DNA of 64,000 nt, taken from contig JAFGBM010000012.1 in the NCBI GenBank assembly GCA_016933155.1, positions 1 through 64,000 of the forward strand, in the 5' to 3' direction. This document shows positions 43,783-52,712 of this stretch, in pieces (position 1 is the first letter of the stretch; each line of letters begins with the position of its first letter). Both the position numbers and the translations under genes were made by a program. The notes under the pieces are model-generated. The model saw nothing but the letters and a program-made list of their open reading frames with translations, ran no database searches and was not told the DNA's origin. This stretch comes from Demequinaceae bacterium (GTDB lineage: Bacteria > Actinomycetota > Actinomycetes > Actinomycetales > Demequinaceae).

Positions 43783-44661
43783 TCACTCCGGAGAATAGAC
43801 CGCCACCCAGTCGATGAGGACGTGCCCCTCGGTGACATCGTCCGGCTCGTGGCCATCGAGGCTCGTCGTGACTTCGAGAACCCAGTGCATGGGGGTGGTG
43901 GGGATTCGGTTCGTGGTGGTCCCGATCTCGTCTCCATCGAGGATGAAGACGACCAGATCGGGGCTCCACTCGATGATTGCCGTGTGCCACTCGCCGCTGA
44001 CGGGAACGCCGGTGAAGAAGCCGTCCTGGTCGTTGGGCGCCGCGCCGTCCTGGCGATGAACGTATCCCTCAATGTCTCCATCGAGGTTTCCTTCGGGAAA
44101 GTCAATCTCCCCATCGCGCGGCCAGGCCTCGCTATCCGGCCACAGAAGCCAGGCGATCTTGTATCCGGGCAGCGAATCCGCGCAAAAGCGAATCTCATAC
44201 CGGCCGTAGAGCTGCCCAAGTGGACCATCGATCCCGTTGATCAGCGGTACGGGTGCCGCCACGAGGTGGACGCCATCCTCGGTGCGGATGGACACGTCGA
44301 GGACTCCCCCCGATACGGACAGCACCCTCGATGGGCTGTAGACGCCATTCGCGTTGTCCGACCAACCTTCCAGAAAAGCCCACCAACGATCACGGTAGGG
44401 CTCGGGCAGCCCTGAACACGTCAGGGGCTCAACGAACGTGCAGCCGGACCACTGGCCTGGCGCGACGGTGCCGTCGAACTCGTCGACGAAGACCTGTCGC
44501 CACCCCGGCAGATCCCCAACCGGTGCGCATTCCCCGCTGACACAGGGGTTGGCAGGCCGAGTCGAGGACAGGTCCGAAGGCGCCGAACCGCATCCGGCCA
44601 GCATGCCGCTAATAGCCGCAACCGCGATGACTTTCCGGAACAGAAAGGCCATCCCTCCCAT
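43783..44661 (-). CDS. GH16-family beta-glucanase-like lipoprotein
   Basis: 292 aa. Hydrophobic signal then lipobox MLAGC, so anchored outside the cytoplasmic membrane. The GH16 catalytic motif E-I-D-x-x-E is intact: E185-I-D-F-P-E190 (nucleophile and acid/base), in WPRDGEIDFPEG. VFVDEFDGTVAPGQW opens the jelly-roll and WHTAIIEWSPD/VFILDGDEIG are typical GH16 strands. Likely hydrolyses a beta-1,3/1,4-glucan. The start is uncertain (44661 or ATG 44652, which directly follows GGGAGGG). Confidence 0.9.
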   Translation of the reverse strand: MGGMAFLFRKVIAVAAISGMLAGCGSAPSDLSSTRPANPCVSGECAPVGDLPGWRQVFVDEFDGTVAPGQWSGCTFVEPLTCSGLPEPYRDRWWAFLEGWSDNANGVYSPSRVLSVSGGVLDVSIRTEDGVHLVAAPVPLINGIDGPLGQLYGRYEIRFCADSLPGYKIAWLLWPDSEAWPRDGEIDFPEGNLDGDIEGYVHRQDGAAPNDQDGFFTGVPVSGEWHTAIIEWSPDLVVFILDGDEIGTTTNRIPTTPMHWVLEVTTSLDGHEPDDVTEGHVLIDWVAVYSPE

Positions 44662-44764
44662 GCCAGACTCGGGCGCCTAGCCCACCCGACGAGGTCACTA
44701 TCCTACGTCCAGGTTCGGGAACCCATGGGTGGAGCGGGCAGCCGATGCGCTTGACGGGATCGGC

Positions 44765-45757
44765 CTAGCCGCTTTTCCAGCCACCCACGGGACCGGGTGG
44801 GTAGTCACCCTCCGCGATCCGTCGCCAGAATTCGTCGATGGCGTCGGGATCGAGGAGTACCGTCGACCCCACTCCGTCGACGCGGTGGTCCAGGCTGACG
44901 AGCGGCGGCGTCCCGGTGACCGCGCCGTCCCCGAGCGTGGAATCGAAGACGAGGGCAGCCTGGGCCAGGTCGAGCACGCTCGTTCCGTTGCTGACCCGCA
45001 ACGACGAGAGTCCCGCGTCGGTCACCCGGATCACCGCGATCGGGTTGAGCAGCGTCGACGGGCGGAGCGCCTTGTCGGCCACGGCCTCGACGAGCTGCTG
45101 CTGGCGCTTCGTGCGGCCGATGTCACCGATGGGATCGCTGTACCGCATCCGCGCGAAGGCAAGCGCGGTCGTACCATCAGCCTCGTGGCACCCGGCTGTC
45201 CAGACGAGGGTGCTGTGCGGGTCATTGACATCCTTGTCGTAGCACAGCTCAACGCCGCCCAGGGCGTCGACCACGTCGGACACGCCCGCGAATCCGATCT
45301 CGAGGTAGCGGTCGATCGTCAGTCCGGTCAGGTCCTCCACGGTCTCGACCAGCAACGCGGGGCCGCCGAAGGCGAAGGCTGCGTTGATCTTGTTCTTCCC
45401 GTGGCCGGGGATCTCCACGTACGAGTCGCGGGGGATGCTGATGAGCGCCGTCGGCCCGGTTTCGGGCCGATGCAAGACCATGATCGTGTCCGTCCGGGCC
45501 CCGGTGGTCCCGTCGTCGGCCCATCCGTCGCGAGAGTCCGACCCCACGATGAGGAACGTCTGGCCGGGGGTGTCAGCGGCACCGCTTAGGGCGTCAACAT
45601 GGTTGATGCTCAGTTGCGCCCAAATGGCGAAGGCTCCGATTGACAGGACGGGGATGAGCACGAGGGCAAGGAGCGTTCTCCTGAGCCAGCGCCGCCTGCG
45701 CCGCCTTCGGGGCGGCTTCGTGTCGCCGCGGCTGGGGTCGCTACCTGGTTCGTCCAC
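44765..45757 (-). CDS. LytR-CpsA-Psr (LCP) cell-wall ligase
   Basis: 330-aa membrane protein: a very basic cytoplasmic N-terminus (residues 1-26), one transmembrane helix near 27-48, and an extracytoplasmic LCP domain. Motifs: GSDSRDGW, GARTDTIMVLH, SIPRDSYVEIPG, KINAAFAFGGP and FARMRYSDPIGDIGRTKRQQ. LCP enzymes transfer undecaprenyl-linked glycopolymers to peptidoglycan. GTG start with TAGATT ending 6 nt upstream: leaderless. Confidence 0.95.
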   Translation of the reverse strand: MDEPGSDPSRGDTKPPRRRRRRRWLRRTLLALVLIPVLSIGAFAIWAQLSINHVDALSGAADTPGQTFLIVGSDSRDGWADDGTTGARTDTIMVLHRPETGPTALISIPRDSYVEIPGHGKNKINAAFAFGGPALLVETVEDLTGLTIDRYLEIGFAGVSDVVDALGGVELCYDKDVNDPHSTLVWTAGCHEADGTTALAFARMRYSDPIGDIGRTKRQQQLVEAVADKALRPSTLLNPIAVIRVTDAGLSSLRVSNGTSVLDLAQAALVFDSTLGDGAVTGTPPLVSLDHRVDGVGSTVLLDPDAIDEFWRRIAEGDYPPGPVGGWKSG

Positions 45758-45796
45758 CCAGCGAATCTATCCCCGTGAGCGGTGTTTGCCCCTGAT

Positions 45797-46426
45797 TCAC
45801 GCGCCGACGAGTACCAGCACGACGAACGGGACGATCAGAAAACCCCCGACACCGCACATCTCCTCCAGAAGACGCAAACGGGCGGCATAGCCCATGAAAC
45901 CGGCGACGCTCGTCACCCCGCTTGCCAACAGCACCCATCCGGCGACCGTCCATGTCCCGTTGAGATCGATCAACGGAAGAGAGAAGAGGATCGCCGCGAC
46001 ACCGAAGACGGCGTAGGCGAGCAGGGCGCCGAAGTATGGGAGCGAGTCGCGATCCCCGAAGTAGAGGAGCTTCGCCGATCCCGACTTCTCACGTAGGAGC
46101 GCAGGGAGCACCGCGTACTGGGAGGTGTACGACACGGTGATGATCGCGAGGTAGGCGCCGAGGAAGGCTGTCGCGATCCCATCCGTCGCCCAAGTCTCCC
46201 GACCCTCGTTGAGCAGCAGGAGTACCGAGACCATCAGCGGCCCGATGAGAGATGCGTTGACAAATGCCCAGCGGTAGGCGTGCGACGATCGCTGAAGGCG
46301 CTCGAGCTGCTCATCGGTGGTGCCCCGTCCTGCCGTCACCCCCATGAGGATCACCCATATCGCGAGCGCCACCAGCAAGACGATGGAGCAGGTGACAAGC
46401 GCCGCAGTTGGCAGGTTCTCGTTCAT
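45797..46426 (-). CDS. Membrane protein, about five helices, unknown
   Basis: 209 aa with helices near residues 8-30, 52-70, 82-100, 134-152 and 160-178, and a final hydrophobic C-terminus. No family recognised. ATG 46426 follows GGCAGGAT at about 8 nt; the open frame further upstream has no start signal. It lies upstream of the LCP gene on the same strand (39-bp gap) and diverges from the Cys-motif gene. Confidence 0.7.
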   Translation of the reverse strand: MNENLPTAALVTCSIVLLVALAIWVILMGVTAGRGTTDEQLERLQRSSHAYRWAFVNASLIGPLMVSVLLLLNEGRETWATDGIATAFLGAYLAIITVSYTSQYAVLPALLREKSGSAKLLYFGDRDSLPYFGALLAYAVFGVAAILFSLPLIDLNGTWTVAGWVLLASGVTSVAGFMGYAARLRLLEEMCGVGGFLIVPFVVLVLVGA

Positions 46427-46500
46427 GGGGCCATCCTGCCAGTACCGGGCCCCTGGAGGCATCTTGTCTAGACTGAACCGATCCAACCTTGGAGCGAGCG

Positions 46501-46752
46501 ATGCCCGACGAACCTTGGCACGGCACCCCCGGCGGCTACACCAATCACCGGTGCCGGTGCGACGCCTGCCGCGCCGCCCTCCGGGACTACCAGAGAGACA
46601 AGCGCAAGCAGCGAATCGCGTCAACCACCCCCGAGCACGTCCATGGCACGGCCAATGGCTACGGGAACTACGGCTGTCGATGCGACCGGTGCCGGGCGGC
46701 TTGGACGGAGAACGAACGACTGCTGCGCCACAGGCGCCAGTCGGGCGAATAG
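46501..46752 (+). CDS. Small protein with two HGT-GY-CRCDxCRAA motifs
   Basis: 83-aa protein made of two homologous halves: HGTPGGYTNHRCRCDACRAALRDY and HGTANGYGNYGCRCDRCRAAWTEN. Each has His plus C-x-C-x2-C, which would suit a zinc-binding site, and a basic tail. Similar single motifs occur in small actinobacterial and phage proteins, but I know of no assigned role; DNA or RNA binding is a reasonable guess. ATG 46501 has GGAG about 6 nt upstream; TAGACT at 46469-46474 may be the -10. Confidence 0.75.
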   Translation: MPDEPWHGTPGGYTNHRCRCDACRAALRDYQRDKRKQRIASTTPEHVHGTANGYGNYGCRCDRCRAAWTENERLLRHRRQSGE

Positions 46753-46823
46753 GGGCTAATGGAGGTGTCCGACGATGCCCGTTCCACTACCACGTGCGCA
46801 TCAGATCACCCTAGGATCGGAGC

Positions 46824-47105
46824 ATGAACGCAAACACCCCCGAGGAGCGAGCGAGGAAGCGCGCCAACGATTTCGTCGGACTGATGTGGCACATCGCGTC
46901 GTACGTCATCGTCGTTCCGTTCATGTTCCTCCTGGATTGGTACTTGGAGGACGGGATTCAGTGGGCCTTCTGGGTCGCCATTCCATGGGCCGTGGGGCTT
47001 CTCTTCCACGTTATCGCCTACTTCATCGACGAACGGCTCACGGACCGCGCCTATGAGCGCTTCCTCGCGCAGGAAAAGGCGAAACTGAAGGACAAGAAAG
47101 CCTAG
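46824..47105 (+). CDS. 2TM-domain protein
   Basis: 93-aa protein of the 2TM domain family: N-terminal RARKRANDFVGLMWHIASYV helix, second helix WAFWVAIPWAVGLLFHVIAYF, and a charged C-terminal coil. TAGGAT ends 6 nt before the ATG, fitting a leaderless mRNA. Such domains occur alone or fused to LytTR and kinase domains; role unknown. Confidence 0.82.
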   Translation: MNANTPEERARKRANDFVGLMWHIASYVIVVPFMFLLDWYLEDGIQWAFWVAIPWAVGLLFHVIAYFIDERLTDRAYERFLAQEKAKLKDKKA

Positions 47106-47137
47106 TCTCCGCCCGGTTCGCTTCTCAGATGTTGGTG

Positions 47138-47513
47138 CGGATGAGTCGGCCGATACGCCGGGTTCTGTGACCACGCCTTGCGGCGCGGCCGGCGGCCATC
47201 CATCTACGACGTACGTTGCCGCACGCCTCTAGCGGCCTACCCGGATGCTCGGGCGGGCAGCCCTCACACGCATCCTGTCTGGCCTTGCTCCGGGTGGGGT
47301 TTACCTAGCCGCCCCCGTCACCGGAAGCGCTGGTGAGCTCTTACCTCACCGTTTCACCCTTACCGCCCCGGTTGCCCGGGGAGGCGGTTTGCTTTCTGTT
47401 GCACTTGCCCGTGGGTCGCCCCAGGTGGTCGTTAGCCACCACCCTGCCCTGCGGAGCCCGGACGTTCCTCGGCGCGGTTACCCGCGACGCGACCGCCTGG
47501 CCGACTCATCCGC
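47138..47513 (-). ncRNA. rnpB: RNase P RNA (type A)
   Basis: About 376-nt catalytic RNA of RNase P, which matures tRNA 5' ends. On the minus strand the conserved 5' block GAGGAACGTCCGGGCTCC and the 3' block ACAGAACCCGGCGTATCGGCC are both present; the outermost ends (GGATGAGTCGGCC and GGCCGACTCATCC) pair to form P1. TACCCT lies 9 nt before the predicted 5' end as a -10. The 5' 80 nt also lie inside the hydrolase reading frame on the same strand. Confidence 0.96.
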
Positions 47514-49456
47514 CCTCTTAGGGTACGCGGCACGAGGCGCCCGATCCACTCCGAAGCCCCCGCGGCCCGCGTCGTCGCCTCCGGCCGGGGCGTCCACAGC
47601 GCCGCATGCTCCCGCTCCTCCTCCCGGAGGGCCTTCTCCAGGACGGTGAGTTGGGCCTTGGTGCAGGGCAGGTCGAAGGCGAAACGCACCGCCCGGGCCA
47701 CATCGCCCCGGTAGTCGTGGCCCGTGGACCCGAACTCGCCCGGAGCCACCGCCCCGGCGTTCTTCGCATCGACCGCCGCTTGGAGGAACGTCGTCGGGCT
47801 CGACCAACTCGCCTCCGGTGGGATGGCCGGGGATCGCTCGTCACCCAGCCACCAGGGGTGCTCGACAAGGAGTGAGGGGCTGAACAGCGTGACGGCGTCG
47901 TCGTCGTGGGAGAGCAGGACGTATCGGGCCGGGGACGTGTTGGGGTCGACAAGGGAGAGTTCGGCTGCGCTGGCCACCCGCAGGATCTCCCCCGGCCGGA
48001 TATCGGGGTTTTTCGGGTCCCGTGCCTCAAGGGACCAGCGGCTCGTGTGGGGCGTCCCCAGCCAGAGCGCCCGCTCGATGCCGAGGTCGTGCAGTCCCAT
48101 CGTTCCCGTGTGGAGGAAGGGGTCCTGGCTGGTGTGGGCGCCGAGGCTTTCGCCGAAAATCACGACCCGCGGACGTCGGGCGGGTTCGCGGTCGTTGAGC
48201 ACCTTCGCCAGTGCGGTCCACATGGCCCAGTTCTGCTCCCGGCCCGCGGCCACCCGATCGAGGGACAGCCACGATGGACGTGAGGCATACTGCAGGGCGA
48301 CGGAAGCGCAGTCCCCCCGGCTCAGGTACTCCCATGCCGCGCTCGCGGAATAGTTGATGAAGCCGCTTCCCGTCGGCGAACACAGGACGAGCAGCGATCG
48401 GTCGAGGGCCCCGGTCCGGTCGATCTCCTTGAGCGCCAGTCGGACGCGTTCCTCGATGGTCGGGGCCGAGGTCAGGCCGACGTATACCCGGATTGGCTCG
48501 ATCGCGGGCTCGCCCATGACGGACGCGATCCTCTCGGCCGAGGTTGCGGTGACGAGGTGGCGTCGCGCCTCACGCGTGAGGGGGCCCCATGCGACCAGGC
48601 TCCCGGTTCCGCCGCTGACGAGCGGCGACTCCGGTGACCGCCAGAGGGCCGGGTCGGGGGTCGACATCGCGGTTTCGGCTCGATGGAAGTACATGACCCC
48701 GACGCGGTGGATGGCGGCCCCAATGATTCCGAGGGAGACGAGGTGGCCAGCCAGGGCGCTCCGAGTCTTCCCCCCACCTGCCCGAGAGACACCGGCCCCG
48801 ATGCCTCGGGCGAATTCCCGTTCGACCGCTGCGAGGCCCGCCGCCCCCATCGCCGCCGCACCCCCGATCGCGATGGATTTCACCAGGGGCGGCTGGTTGG
48901 CCCGACGCGGGGGAGCCCCGCTCTCCTTCAGCGACTTCGAGCGGAGGTGCTGGACGGTCCCCGACACACCCGCTCCGACGGCGATGACGGTCGGAGCGCT
49001 CCGCGCCACCGCACGCACCGGGCGGTTTCGGCTCGGAAGCTTGTCCAGCGATGCCGCCACCAGCCCCGCCGCCGATGCCGTCACCACGCGGTGGGCGACC
49101 GCCCGGGCCAGGCCCCGACCGACCGACTCCCTCTTCCTGTATGGCAGCGCGGCATATACGGCCGACGAGACTCCGAGCGCCGTCAGGTTGACGGCGAGCG
49201 TCATCCGGGTCGTGCTGGCGGGGTCCGTCCTGGCCCCGGAACTCCTGAGGAGGGCGCGAGCGATACCCCGGGAAGCCTCATGGGCTACGGCCGCGAACGA
49301 GTAGGTCATCGCCGCCGTCAGCCCGGTGATCAGGCCCTGGTCGACGGCGGATCGCGGCTGCACCAGCGGGACGAGGGAGCGCGGCACCGAAGCGGATGCG
49401 GCGACGACACCCGCACGCTGGCTCGTCGACATCCGTTTCCGCCAGCGACGCCGCAT
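47432..49456 (-). CDS. Membrane alpha/beta-hydrolase (Abhydrolase_9 type)
   Basis: 674 aa from ATG 49456. Residues 1-270 hold several hydrophobic helices; the C-terminal half is an alpha/beta-hydrolase with the nucleophile elbow FGESLGAH and further LLVLCSPTGSGF and LLSHDDDAV segments typical of Abhydrolase_9 proteins. The start is uncertain: TACGAT ends 6 nt before ATG 49456 (leaderless), while a GTG at 49489 is also open. The last about 27 codons are read through the 5' part of rnpB, so either the true protein ends there or the frame has been extended past a lost stop. Confidence 0.8.
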   Translation of the reverse strand: MRRRWRKRMSTSQRAGVVAASASVPRSLVPLVQPRSAVDQGLITGLTAAMTYSFAAVAHEASRGIARALLRSSGARTDPASTTRMTLAVNLTALGVSSAVYAALPYRKRESVGRGLARAVAHRVVTASAAGLVAASLDKLPSRNRPVRAVARSAPTVIAVGAGVSGTVQHLRSKSLKESGAPPRRANQPPLVKSIAIGGAAAMGAAGLAAVEREFARGIGAGVSRAGGGKTRSALAGHLVSLGIIGAAIHRVGVMYFHRAETAMSTPDPALWRSPESPLVSGGTGSLVAWGPLTREARRHLVTATSAERIASVMGEPAIEPIRVYVGLTSAPTIEERVRLALKEIDRTGALDRSLLVLCSPTGSGFINYSASAAWEYLSRGDCASVALQYASRPSWLSLDRVAAGREQNWAMWTALAKVLNDREPARRPRVVIFGESLGAHTSQDPFLHTGTMGLHDLGIERALWLGTPHTSRWSLEARDPKNPDIRPGEILRVASAAELSLVDPNTSPARYVLLSHDDDAVTLFSPSLLVEHPWWLGDERSPAIPPEASWSSPTTFLQAAVDAKNAGAVAPGEFGSTGHDYRGDVARAVRFAFDLPCTKAQLTVLEKALREEEREHAALWTPRPEATTRAAGASEWIGRLVPRTLRGRMSRPGGRVAGNRAEERPGSAGQGGG

Positions 49457-49524
49457 CTCCGAATCGTATCGAAGAGGAGCCACCTGCACCTATCCCGCCA
49501 TCCGTACCGCTCGACAGGAAGGTG

Positions 49525-50826
49525 CTACCGGAGCTTCGTCAGGGTCTCCATTTCGAGGTCGTAGACGTACCAGTACATCGGGCCGTCGTCGCCGTCGCCG
49601 CCGAGGTTCGTCGCATCGGTCATGAAGACCGCATAGCGCGAGCCATACAGTCCCTCGAGCCTCGAGAAGCCGTTGGCCTCCACGCCCCCCGGCCCGACGT
49701 TGATCCGCTCGATCGCCCCCGTCGCGAGGTCGGCGTAGAAGATGTCGTAGTCGCCGTTCGTGTCGCCCGGGACGAGGTCGCTCGCATACGACTGGAACAC
49801 CACCCCGCTGCCGTCACCGAGAATCCTCGGATTCGTCGAGTCGTTGTTGCCCGGCCCCCCGGCGGCATTCTTGCTGACCAGTAGGGTCTCGCCCGTGACG
49901 CGGTCGCGCACATAGATGTTGGGGAACGCATTCGTGTCGTCGGCGACGAAGTTCGACGCCTCCGAGTCGAAGGCGATCCATCGGCCGTCCAGGGAGATGC
50001 TCGGGTTGGCCGAGAGGAAGTCCCCCGGAGTCCCGTCGGACGCGACGCTAATCTGTTCGACGATGCCCGTGTCGGTGTCCAGGACGTACACACCCCCGAG
50101 ATAATTGTCGTCCCCGAACTCGCCCTGGGCGCTCGACGCATAGGCGACGTAGCGTCCCCCGGCCGAGACGGCCGACCCGTACGCGTACCCCGCCACGCTG
50201 TCGGGGTCGATGCTCACGCGGAGGATCTCCCCGGAGAGGACCGAGTACAGGTACACCTGGGGCGTGTCCATCACCCCGGGGACCAGCCCCGTCGCATAGG
50301 AGGTGAAGGCCACGTAGGCGCCGTCCGCGGAGATCCGGGGCCTGTCGGAGCCCTCGTTCCACGACGTGACGGGACCGTCGCTCACCTGGATCACGGCGCC
50401 ACTGGAGAGGTTCTTGAGGAAGATGTCCGTGACCCCGTTCGTATCCCCGGAAACCACATCCGACGCGTACGACGTGAACGCCACCTGGACGCCATCCCAC
50501 GACACGTCCCCGTCGACCGTCAGCATGTAGCCCGGAGCGCCACCGGGCGTGTAGTCGACCTGGACGACCCCATTGCCGTCGAAGTCATACAGGTACAGCC
50601 CCGTGGGGCCGAGCTTGAGGAGGGCAACCTGGGCGGGCGCGCCGAGGGCGGCGGCGGCCGGGTCGGGGACGAAGGCCCCCGGAGTGGCCGACGGCGATAC
50701 GGACGGACCGGGGCTCGCGCTGGAGTCGGGCGACGGCGTCGCGCTCGGCTCCCCGCCTCCGGTGCATCCGGCCAGGGCCAGAACCGCGACGGAGACAACG
50801 GCCAAACCTGAACGGAATCGGATCAT
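49525..50826 (-). CDS. Beta-propeller (TolB/PD40-like) lipoprotein
   Basis: 433 aa. Lipobox LALAGC with Cys21, a Ser/Pro/Thr-rich linker to about residue 50, then about six repeats of the pattern V-x-F-x-S-x-A-(S/T)-x-(L/V)-V-x-x-D-T-N-x-x-x-D-I-(F/Y), as in SYASDVVSGDTNGVTDIF and NFVADDTNAFPNIY. This is the calcium-loop beta-propeller type related to TolB/PD40. Extracytoplasmic, likely protein- or ligand-binding. The start overlaps the upstream gene by 4 bp and follows AAAGGGGA. Confidence 0.85.
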   Translation of the reverse strand: MIRFRSGLAVVSVAVLALAGCTGGGEPSATPSPDSSASPGPSVSPSATPGAFVPDPAAAALGAPAQVALLKLGPTGLYLYDFDGNGVVQVDYTPGGAPGYMLTVDGDVSWDGVQVAFTSYASDVVSGDTNGVTDIFLKNLSSGAVIQVSDGPVTSWNEGSDRPRISADGAYVAFTSYATGLVPGVMDTPQVYLYSVLSGEILRVSIDPDSVAGYAYGSAVSAGGRYVAYASSAQGEFGDDNYLGGVYVLDTDTGIVEQISVASDGTPGDFLSANPSISLDGRWIAFDSEASNFVADDTNAFPNIYVRDRVTGETLLVSKNAAGGPGNNDSTNPRILGDGSGVVFQSYASDLVPGDTNGDYDIFYADLATGAIERINVGPGGVEANGFSRLEGLYGSRYAVFMTDATNLGGDGDDGPMYWYVYDLEMETLTKLR

Positions 50827-51404
50827 GATGCGTCCCCTTTGGTTGATTCGGTGTCGTCGATGGGCTCCCCGAATCCCGGGGGGCCCTCCGGTTCGACGAT
50901 GACAAACGTGACCCCCCTGCCTTTGAGCAGGCCATTCGCCTGAGCGACGAAGTCCTCGACGGCAATCCCATGGAGCGGGATCCTCTTGATCGTTCCCTCC
51001 GCGTATAGGGTGACCCTGGGCTCGGCCCTGCTCATGAACTGAGGGTGCTCTGGAGTGACCGAGACCGTCTTCCCGATCGCGTACTCCTGGGGAATCTTCA
51101 GGAGCCGCTCCTGGAGCGACCGCGGCCGCTCGATCGAACCCGTCGGCATGCAGCGAAGCACCACCCGACGGTTCGCGGAGATGTTGCCGATCGCGAAGAA
51201 CCACAGGATCAGCGCGACCGCGGCGACGGCGAACACCGGGATCCGGAGGACGAGCCAGTCGATCGTCCCGGTCCACGGCGTCCCCGGCACACCCGAAAGC
51301 CACAGGCCCACGGCGGGTACGACCGCCCGGCCCAGGATGCGGGCGCTGGTGGCCTTCCACGGCTCTCGCAACAGCACCACGGGCAGTTTCCATGCGGTTG
51401 ACAT
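50823..51404 (-). CDS. Membrane protein, unknown
   Basis: 193 aa with helices near residues 22-42 and 48-72 and a C-terminal cytoplasmic or periplasmic domain of about 115 residues (beta-rich, ending in an acidic tail). No family recognised. AAGGAGGAGG precedes ATG 51404. The stop overlaps the start of the beta-propeller lipoprotein (ATGA), so the two are translated together and may form a complex. Confidence 0.75.
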   Translation of the reverse strand: MSTAWKLPVVLLREPWKATSARILGRAVVPAVGLWLSGVPGTPWTGTIDWLVLRIPVFAVAAVALILWFFAIGNISANRRVVLRCMPTGSIERPRSLQERLLKIPQEYAIGKTVSVTPEHPQFMSRAEPRVTLYAEGTIKRIPLHGIAVEDFVAQANGLLKGRGVTFVIVEPEGPPGFGEPIDDTESTKGDAS

Positions 51405-51433
51405 TCCGCCTCCTCCTTCTGATCGACACCCGA

Positions 51434-52243
51434 CTAGGAACTAGTCTCCCCCAAACAGAGCAAATGGCGCTCGGCAATTTCGCCCTTCGGGTCCACTCGG
51501 AGCTCGAGGATGGTGACGGACGCCGGTCGGGGCCAGATCGAGCCCCACATCCTCGGGTCCATCTCCATGGACAGGCCGACGATGGCCTTGATCGCGACGG
51601 CGTGCGACGCCAGGGCATAGGCCCGACGCGCGTCGTCCCCGGCGGCGCACCTCGCGACGTGCTCCCGCGCGAGTTCGCGGACCAGGCCGTCGACCCGTTC
51701 CCCGACCTCGGGGATGGACTCCCCCCCGGGGGCGGGTATCTCCCCGAATCGCCATTGGTGGATCTCGTCGCCATACTGCTCGGCGATCTCGTGGCCCGTC
51801 CTGCCCTCCCACAGCCCGAAGTGGGCCTCCCGCAGTCGGACGTCCGTCTCGACGTCGACCCCGAGCCTCATCCCGATGGCCCTCCCCGTCTCCTGGGTGC
51901 GTACCATGGGGGAGGCCAAGACGCGCGAGATCGTCGGGACGTTCCGCCACCGGTCGCGTCCCATCCGGTAGAGGGCGTCGGCGGCGGCATTGGCCTGGGC
52001 CCGGCCTTCGGCATTCAGTTTGGGCCCGGGTTTGGACGAACCGGACAGGCAGTGGGTGAGGGTCATGTCGGTGACGCCGTGGCGGACGAAGACCAGGGTC
52101 AGCGGACTGATGACGCCGGGGGGAGCCGTGTGGAAGAGGGAGCCGCCGCCGCGGACGGACGCCTCCTGGGGGGCCTCCTCCGTGCCGAGATCCGAGATGT
52201 CGGGTTCGGGTATGGCATCCGGCCCCAGGCTAGAAGAGGGCAT
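51434..52243 (-). CDS. Histidine phosphatase (CobC/phosphoglycerate-mutase-like)
   Basis: 269 aa. N-terminal 45-residue linker, then a histidine phosphatase domain: VFVRHGVTD (catalytic His in RHG), LASPMVRTQETGRAIG, LREAHFGLWEGRTGHEI, and the second histidine in ASHAVAIKAIVGL. In mycobacteria and many actinomycetes this domain is fused to RNase HI (Rv2228c). Here it is a separate gene overlapping the RNase HI gene by 14 bp. ATG 52243 is preferred over one 12 codons earlier. Confidence 0.88.
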   Translation of the reverse strand: MPSSSLGPDAIPEPDISDLGTEEAPQEASVRGGGSLFHTAPPGVISPLTLVFVRHGVTDMTLTHCLSGSSKPGPKLNAEGRAQANAAADALYRMGRDRWRNVPTISRVLASPMVRTQETGRAIGMRLGVDVETDVRLREAHFGLWEGRTGHEIAEQYGDEIHQWRFGEIPAPGGESIPEVGERVDGLVRELAREHVARCAAGDDARRAYALASHAVAIKAIVGLSMEMDPRMWGSIWPRPASVTILELRVDPKGEIAERHLLCLGETSS

Positions 52244-52712
52244 GATCACCCCGTCCCATCCCGTCGGCCTCGCCCGCATCGGCCCCTAGGCCCCTCCGGA
52301 TCGATGCCTTCTCGGTGTCCATCGCCTCGTTGGCCAAGGCGTCGGCTCGGGCGTTCTCGGCCCTGGGCGCCCAGGCGAAGGTCACCTGCATGTCCCGGGC
52401 GATCCTCCGGGCCTCGGCGTGAAGGGCTTTCATGTCCGGATGCTTGACCTTCCACTCCCCCTTCATCTGGTTGACGAGCAGACGGGAGTCCAGCCGGACG
52501 TCGACGAGTGCCCCGGGATCGATGTCCCTCGCCGCCTGCAATCCGGCGATGAGCCCCCAGTATTCGGCGACGTTGTTCGTCGCGACCCCGAGGAAACCGG
52601 CCCGCTCGGCCAGGACCTCACCCGTCGCCCCTTCGGCCACCAGGGCTCCGTAGCCGGCCGGGCCGGGATTGCCTCGCGAACCTCCGTCGGCCTCGACGAT
52701 CAGAACTCGCAC
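52230..52712 (-). CDS. rnhA: Ribonuclease HI-type protein
   Basis: 160 aa. RNase H fold with the DEDD catalytic carboxylates in EADGGSRGNPGPAGYG, NNVAEYWGLI, VRLDSRLLVNQMKGEWKVK and ARADALANEAMD. It removes RNA from RNA:DNA hybrids. GTG 52712 follows AGGGAGA and overlaps the zinc-ribbon gene's TAG by one base; the 3' end overlaps the histidine phosphatase gene by 14 bp. Confidence 0.92.
   Translation of the reverse strand: MRVLIVEADGGSRGNPGPAGYGALVAEGATGEVLAERAGFLGVATNNVAEYWGLIAGLQAARDIDPGALVDVRLDSRLLVNQMKGEWKVKHPDMKALHAEARRIARDMQVTFAWAPRAENARADALANEAMDTEKASIRRGLGADAGEADGMGRGDHALF

Noticed and set aside
47245-47649. 134-aa plus-strand frame over rnpB
   Set aside because: Antisense to the RNase P RNA; no protein features.
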